Source: an uncultured Thalassolituus sp.
GTDB lineage: Bacteria > Pseudomonadota > Gammaproteobacteria > Pseudomonadales > Oceanobacteraceae
DNA length: 64,000 nt
NCBI GenBank assembly: GCA_913061435.1
Contig: CAJXUK010000006.1
Span: 41,803-105,802 of the forward strand
Reading direction: 5' to 3'
Shown: positions 59,878 to 64,000 of the stretch, piece after piece
Layout of the letters: each line of letters begins with the position of its first letter
Numbering within the stretch: position 1 is the stretch's first letter
Notes under the pieces: generated by a model
What the model was told of the DNA's origin: nothing
The model's input: only the letters and a program-made list of their open reading frames with translations
The model's database searches: none
Program-made: the position numbers and the translations under genes

Positions 59878-61068
59878 TTATGTCGCGTCTACCTGATACA
59901 AGGGGTCGCTTGCGGCGTTAATAAAGACGGAATTACCGCTGGCGAGGTTCGCTTCTTTGGCCAATGCTAGTTCTTCTTGAGAGGCGTATTTCTTATCCCA
60001 CTCTAATACTTTAGGTATCATCAAATGATTCCACAGCGGTGGGCAGAGGGTGACAAGAATGGTGGTTAAATAGCCGTTAATCATTTCAGGAGCATCCGGA
60101 TATGGCTTTAAATCCTGAAATGGCACGTTACCCTCTGCATGATGATGAGAGTGACGGGATAAGTTAAACATTGCCCACGAGGTAACTCGTTTGTTGGTAT
60201 TCCATGAATGGCGGGGTTGTACAGGTACCTTAGGATTTCTTACAATGCCGTAGTGCTCCATGAAGTTCACAATTTCCAATAATGCCTTGCCAAATAACGC
60301 ACAAGCAATAAAGAATATTCCACCGGTTATACCACCGATTAAGAAAGCTAATACAACGAGTAGCAGACTCATCAAGTGACCACGAATCACACCGTTACCC
60401 AATGATATTGTGCCTTTACCAAATTTTGCCAAACGCGCCTTTTCAAGACTCCAAGCGCTGATATTACCTTCAATAGTTGAGATAACGATATGTTGATAGA
60501 CATTGCGTCCGCGAGGCGCTGTAGCAGGGTCATCTTTAGTCGATACATAGCGGTGGTGGCCATAGACATGCTCAATAGAAAAGATAGTATCGAAGCTGAA
60601 TGATAATAACCAACGACCAATGAACATGGATACCGGGTCCCAGGTTCTATGGGTTAATTCATGGGCGGTAATGGTAGCTACCATACCAATCATTAAGCCT
60701 GTTCCCGCGAGTATTGAAATACTATGGCCCCAGTGGCTGGCTTCTTTTATGGCAAAGAAATCATAATCAATAAAGCTACTTAGAAAAGCGCCAAATCCTA
60801 GTGAGTCGCCTGGGCTTACCGCCCAGATTGCTGAAAAGACGATTGCTGATACCAGGGGTAGGGTTAGCCAAAGCTGAATGGTCAATAATCCAGGGGTCTT
60901 AAATTTTGGCGTTGCTGTATCATCTCCACCAAGTAAGTCACCAAAAACAACGAAGCTCATCAGTACCAGTACGCCAACAGTAGGGCCTACTCCGCCGACT
61001 AAAAGAGATATTAGAAAACCCACTGCAACCAGGTGGATTAATAAGTATTTTGTATAATGAAAAAACAT
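59878..61068 (-). CDS. AlkB/XylM-family membrane diiron hydroxylase
   Basis: A 396-residue membrane protein with about six helices and the four histidine clusters of alkane/xylene hydroxylases: HELTH (136-140), EHVYGHH (166-172), EHYG (271-274) and RHSHHH (305-310). The C-terminal stretch CPPLWNHLMIPKVLEWDKKY (about 342-361) resembles XylM. The EHVYGHHRYVST pattern and RHSHHHAE are closer to AlkB. It would oxidise terminal methyl groups of alkanes or alkyl aromatics using electrons from the fused reductase next to it. A short gap of 17 bases separates the two genes, a likely operon. The substrate is not settled. Confidence 0.88.
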   Translation of the reverse strand: MFFHYTKYLLIHLVAVGFLISLLVGGVGPTVGVLVLMSFVVFGDLLGGDDTATPKFKTPGLLTIQLWLTLPLVSAIVFSAIWAVSPGDSLGFGAFLSSFIDYDFFAIKEASHWGHSISILAGTGLMIGMVATITAHELTHRTWDPVSMFIGRWLLSFSFDTIFSIEHVYGHHRYVSTKDDPATAPRGRNVYQHIVISTIEGNISAWSLEKARLAKFGKGTISLGNGVIRGHLMSLLLVVLAFLIGGITGGIFFIACALFGKALLEIVNFMEHYGIVRNPKVPVQPRHSWNTNKRVTSWAMFNLSRHSHHHAEGNVPFQDLKPYPDAPEMINGYLTTILVTLCPPLWNHLMIPKVLEWDKKYASQEELALAKEANLASGNSVFINAASDPLYQVDAT

Positions 61069-61085
61069 AGTATTTTCCTTAGTGC

Positions 61086-62111
61086 CTAAGCGGCTTTTGT
61101 TATTATTGTTACAAATCGATCGGCAAAGATGTCATCTTTACTTATTCCCATATTCGATAACCGTTCAATACAGTCATCAATCATTACTGGCGGGCCACAC
61201 AAATAGCCCTGTGATTGTTGCTTAGAAAACCTCTCAAGGTGATCACCAATAAAACCTCTTAATCCTTGCCAGCTACTACCTTCAGGCTCTTCAGACAAGA
61301 TCTGCACATACTCAAAGCGGTTGGGCCAGTTGTGGCCAATTTCGGCAATTTCATGCAAGCAATAAATATCGGCTTGGGTTCTAGCCCCTAATATAATAGT
61401 GACGGGGCGAGTGCAGTTTTCTTCTTTAGCTTTTTCTAAAATAGATACTATGGGAGCCAAACCACTGCCCCCTGCAATCATTAGCATAGGCTTATCAGAA
61501 TCTCGCAGATAAAAATCACCTTTAGGGCTTTCAATCTCTGCAGATTGGCCAATTAAATCTTGTGTATTGATCAGTGCCGACATTTCTCCACCGGGTACGT
61601 GGCGGATAAAGAAGCTCACGGTATTACTTTCAGCATCAGGCTTGGAAGCAAAAGAATAGGCTCGTGTTACCCCAGGTAGGGAATCTAGAGTTAATTGAGC
61701 GTATTGGCCTGCTTTAAATACAGGGCTTTCTTCTAGGGTCAGCTCTAATTTACGGATATCATGGGTGATCTGTTTTTGAGCCGTTATCTTGCCACGCATC
61801 TGGCGACTGGCAGCTCGGCTTAAGTCGACTTCAATACTGACATCTGAACTCTTAGGTATGCTCTGGCAAGCTAAAATATAGCCATCTTGAAGCTCTTCCG
61901 CTGACAGTAAATAACTAGCATCGGTAAGGGCTTTTATCTTTCCGCGAGTAAGTTTGCATTTACACTCTGCGCAACCACCAACTTTACAGCTATAGGGAAA
62001 ATTGAGGCCACTGCGTAAGGCGGCGGTAAGAATTGTCTCTTTCGCCTCAATTTCAATACTTAAGTCATTTACCTGTATACCTTTAGGACTACTTTTAAAA
62101 AAAGAAAACAT
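61086..62111 (-). CDS. XylA-like electron-transfer protein: 2Fe-2S ferredoxin fused to FAD/NAD(P)H reductase
   Basis: A 341-residue fusion. The plant-type 2Fe-2S site is Cys42, Cys47, Cys50 and Cys82 (SCKVGGCAECKCKL and LACQS). The FAD-binding RAYSFAS follows near residue 150, then the nucleotide-binding GGSGLAP near 214 and GYLCGPPVMID near the end. The plan and length match XylA, the electron donor of XylM, rather than the separate rubredoxin system of classical AlkB. Start at the ATG at 62111, with 'ggag' 9 bases upstream; a GTG at 62126 is possible. It serves the hydroxylase downstream. Confidence 0.9.
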   Translation of the reverse strand: MFSFFKSSPKGIQVNDLSIEIEAKETILTAALRSGLNFPYSCKVGGCAECKCKLTRGKIKALTDASYLLSAEELQDGYILACQSIPKSSDVSIEVDLSRAASRQMRGKITAQKQITHDIRKLELTLEESPVFKAGQYAQLTLDSLPGVTRAYSFASKPDAESNTVSFFIRHVPGGEMSALINTQDLIGQSAEIESPKGDFYLRDSDKPMLMIAGGSGLAPIVSILEKAKEENCTRPVTIILGARTQADIYCLHEIAEIGHNWPNRFEYVQILSEEPEGSSWQGLRGFIGDHLERFSKQQSQGYLCGPPVMIDDCIERLSNMGISKDDIFADRFVTIITKAA

Positions 62112-62182
62112 AGTTACTGACTCCACTCTTGTTATTTAAAACCAGTTTAAAGCAGTTTGGTTGAAAACCCGGGGGTACAATC

Positions 62183-62219
62183 TGACAATGAGGGGGCATT
62201 TATTGACACTCAAGGGCTG
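62183..62219. promoter_or_regulatory. Candidate AraC-type operator: two direct repeats 21 bp apart
   Basis: tgacaatgaggggg (from 62183) and tgacactcaagggc (from 62204) are imperfect direct repeats with a 21-bp period, two turns of the helix. They lie in the divergent region between the reductase gene and the AraC gene. XylS-type regulators bind such paired direct repeats. Confidence 0.45.
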
Positions 62220-62269
62220 GTGTATGAAACTGTTGGCATAATAAAAAATCTAAGAGTTGGCTTCATTCA

Positions 62270-63280
62270 ATGGATGTTAATCAAATGCAGTTTCCTGGAG
62301 TCTATATTTTTGCTTTATCAGAGTGCATGAATGACTTTGGTATAGAGCAAGCTGTCTGGCTTGAAGGATCAGGTCTTTCCCAAATTGATACCTCTTTTGC
62401 AGAATCAAAGATTAGTTATGAGTTATTTAGTAATCTGATTATTAGAGCGATAGAGCTTTCTAATAATCCGGCAGTAGGGATTTTAGTAGGGCAAAGGCTG
62501 TCGCTACAGTCTCATGGAATGCTTGGTTACGCGTTAATGAATTGTGAAAATCTACTTGCCGCATTAAAACTTGTGGGCTCGTACCTCTCATTACGTATGC
62601 CGCTATTACAAGTTAGGTCTGAAGAAATTGGGGATGAACTGGTTTTATTTTTGGAAGAAAAGGCGCCGTTGGAGAAGAGGGTAAGGATTGTGCTTTTTGA
62701 CGCAGTAATCGTCACCATTAGAGCCGCCATCGAGCAGTTACAGCCAAATTTGAAAAAAGAGCTCACCCTTTGTTTCCCCCATGCAAGGCACAAAAAATTT
62801 CCTTATGGCAGTATGGAAGACTGTGCTCTTAAGTTTGACGAGGCCTACGCAGGTCTGCGGTTTGAAAATAGCATTCTATATAACCCTATCCCTTTAGCAA
62901 ACATGGCTGCTTATAAAGAAGCTGAACTAGTATGTGCCCAGGAGTTGGAGTCGCTCGCTCATAAAACGACTTATCGTGAACGAATAAAGAAAAAACTTAT
63001 TGAAAATTGCGAGCACTTTCCATCACAAACAGTGATGTCTTCATATTTTAATATGACCTCAAGGACATTACATAGAAGGCTTATTGAGGAAGATACTTCT
63101 TATCGAGAAATTCTGGATGAGGTGAAGCATTCTCTAGCACTCTCATATTTATCGAAACAGCAAATGAGTATAAAAGAAGTTGCCTTCTTTTTAGGTTATG
63201 GTGATGAAAGGAATTTCAGGCGGGCTTTTAAGCGCTGGCAGAATATGTCGCCCTCAGAATACCGGCTTAAGAATAAATAA
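62270..63280 (+). CDS. AraC-family transcriptional regulator
   Basis: A 336-residue regulator with an N-terminal arabinose-binding-like domain (about residues 20-205) and a C-terminal double HTH (MTSRTLHRRLIEEDTSYREIL, then EVAFFLGYGDERNFRRAFKRW and SPSEYR). It is divergent from the hydroxylase-reductase genes, 158 bases away, and probably activates them in response to a hydrocarbon or its product. It is related in build to the AraC protein at 946-1980. Confidence 0.88.
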   Translation: MDVNQMQFPGVYIFALSECMNDFGIEQAVWLEGSGLSQIDTSFAESKISYELFSNLIIRAIELSNNPAVGILVGQRLSLQSHGMLGYALMNCENLLAALKLVGSYLSLRMPLLQVRSEEIGDELVLFLEEKAPLEKRVRIVLFDAVIVTIRAAIEQLQPNLKKELTLCFPHARHKKFPYGSMEDCALKFDEAYAGLRFENSILYNPIPLANMAAYKEAELVCAQELESLAHKTTYRERIKKKLIENCEHFPSQTVMSSYFNMTSRTLHRRLIEEDTSYREILDEVKHSLALSYLSKQQMSIKEVAFFLGYGDERNFRRAFKRWQNMSPSEYRLKNK

Positions 63281-63454
63281 CAGTTTAACTGACGTAAATT
63301 TTTCAGTTTGGTCATGCGCTGATAATTCGATAGCGCTAAGCATACTCTTTGCTTGTCTACATGCTTTTGTCATATTAAAGCTGTTTATATTTTAAGCTAT
63401 CGTCGTTGTACTCAAACTATTTTCGCTCTTTTGTAATATTTTTACAGAAAACCG

Positions 63455-63482
63455 TTGACGGGGCTGTGGATAAGCGTATTAT
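63455..63482 (+). promoter_or_regulatory. rRNA operon promoter, first of three
   Basis: TTGACG (63455-63460), 16-base spacer, TATTAT (63477-63482), then a GC-rich stretch. A DnaA-box-like TGTGGATAA (63465-63473) sits in the spacer. The rest of 63281-63454 shows no gene. Confidence 0.55.
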
Positions 63483-63583
63483 TCGCCGCCTGCTCAGACA
63501 GAACGGCCTTTAAGGTTAACTGATTGAGCTGAGCTAAGTGCTTGTTTTTAAAGGTTTATTTTAAAACTTCTGAAAATAAAGAC

Positions 63584-63611
63584 TTGACTCATTGGCTGAA
63601 ATCATTAAGAT
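63584..63611 (+). promoter_or_regulatory. rRNA operon promoter, second of three
   Basis: TTGACT (63584-63589), 16-base spacer, TAAGAT (63606-63611). The sequence after the -10 resembles that of the first promoter, 129 bp upstream. Confidence 0.6.
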
Positions 63612-63710
63612 ACGCAGCCTGCTTAGAGAGGCTTCTTAAGTCACTTTAAGCATCGAAGATAAGATGTTGTTTTTCTTCTACTTTCTCTGAAAGTTAATTG
63701 AAAATAACCC

Positions 63711-63738
63711 TTGACTTCAAAACTCAGCACAATATAAT
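63711..63738 (+). promoter_or_regulatory. rRNA operon promoter, third and strongest
   Basis: TTGACT (63711-63716), 16-base spacer, perfect TATAAT (63733-63738), then gtgcgcccac, a GC-rich discriminator typical of stringently controlled rRNA promoters. Confidence 0.85.
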
Positions 63739-63785
63739 GTGCGCCCACTTCGAGCAAAGCCCAAGCGGTTAGCTGGAGTCGGAAA

Positions 63786-63799
63786 GTTCTTTAAAAACA
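63786..63799 (+). promoter_or_regulatory. boxA-like antitermination site in the rRNA leader
   Basis: gttctttaaaaaca resembles boxA (TGCTCTTTAAMA), which loads Nus factors on rRNA transcripts. It is about 150 bases before 16S. Confidence 0.6.
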
Positions 63800-63941
63800 T
63801 ATTCAGATAATTCGTGTGGGTGCTTACCTAGATTGAGTGGAGACAGAAGACTTCGGTCTTCAACAAAGCTTTTATCAAGTAAGTAACTCGTCGATAATTC
63901 ATTATGAACTAGAAACAGTTATTTTTCTTGAGACTATTTTT

Positions 63942-64000
63942 AAACTGAAGAGTTTGATCATGGCTCAGATTGAACGCTGGCGGCAGGCTTAACACATGCA
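63942..64000 (+). rRNA. 16S ribosomal RNA, 5' end only
   Basis: The first 59 bases match the start of 16S rRNA: gaagagtttgatcatggctc, then attgaacgctggcggcaggc and ttaacacatgca. The gene runs off the window, so only orientation and start are given. Confidence 0.97.

Overview
The window reads as a piece of chromosome from a gammaproteobacterium of moderate to low GC content, most likely a marine, hydrocarbon-associated member of the Oceanospirillales type. This rests on gene content and order: secG–tRNA-Leu–rimP–nusA–infB–rbfA–truB–rpsO–pnp, ubiE–ubiJ–ubiB–hisI–hisE–hinT–tatABC, leuS–lptE–holA, an OsmC–YcaO fusion of a family known mainly from marine proteobacteria, an alkyl sulfatase, and an AlkB/XylM-type membrane hydroxylase with its own reductase. 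The genus is an inference; the 59 bases of 16S rRNA visible are too few to decide it.

Layout. 1–6600 is accessory: an alkyl-sulfatase gene cut by the window edge with an AraC regulator, then an AidB-like acyl-CoA dehydrogenase and TetR gene flanked on both sides by two copies of a RelB/RelE-like toxin–antitoxin unit. The left toxin is dead and the right pair is intact. Fragments of the tetR gene beyond both toxin–antitoxin copies show that this block arose by tandem duplication and decay. A cluster of 'tcaaggggtcagagtac' repeats follows. 6600–13100 holds an OsmC–YcaO fusion, an unusual SelO-like pseudokinase, an alpha/beta hydrolase and metY. A 14-bp tandem repeat grows out of the metY stop codon. 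13300–17250 is a small membrane protein plus a MacAB/Lol-type exporter. 17478–19649 is katG interrupted by a single in-frame amber codon, with a likely OxyR half-site upstream. 19860–23100 has a YkgJ-like cysteine-cluster protein, an unknown protein, a MscS channel and a MetF-like protein.

23170–29550 is one leftward housekeeping block for ubiquinone synthesis, histidine synthesis and Tat secretion. 29700–31460 has small unknown genes and two DnaA-box-like sites. 31690–35900 is the leuS–lptE–holA group. 36090–43400 holds an orphan hybrid sensor kinase, a diheme cytochrome c, moaA, and leftward lnt, corC and a long KAS III-type synthase. 43740–50000 carries yhbY, rlmE, ftsH, folP, glmM and tpiA. 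50020–59800 is the transcription/translation block from secG to pnp. 59880–63280 is the hydroxylase–reductase pair with a divergent AraC regulator; two 21-bp-spaced direct repeats lie between them. The window ends in a ribosomal RNA operon with three successive promoter-like elements and the first bases of 16S rRNA.

No CRISPR array, prophage or complete insertion sequence was seen. The observations most worth a second look are the interrupted katG, the duplicated toxin–antitoxin block with a compensating palindrome, the XylMA-like hydroxylase system, the divergent SelO, and the repeated promoter module before the rRNA operon.
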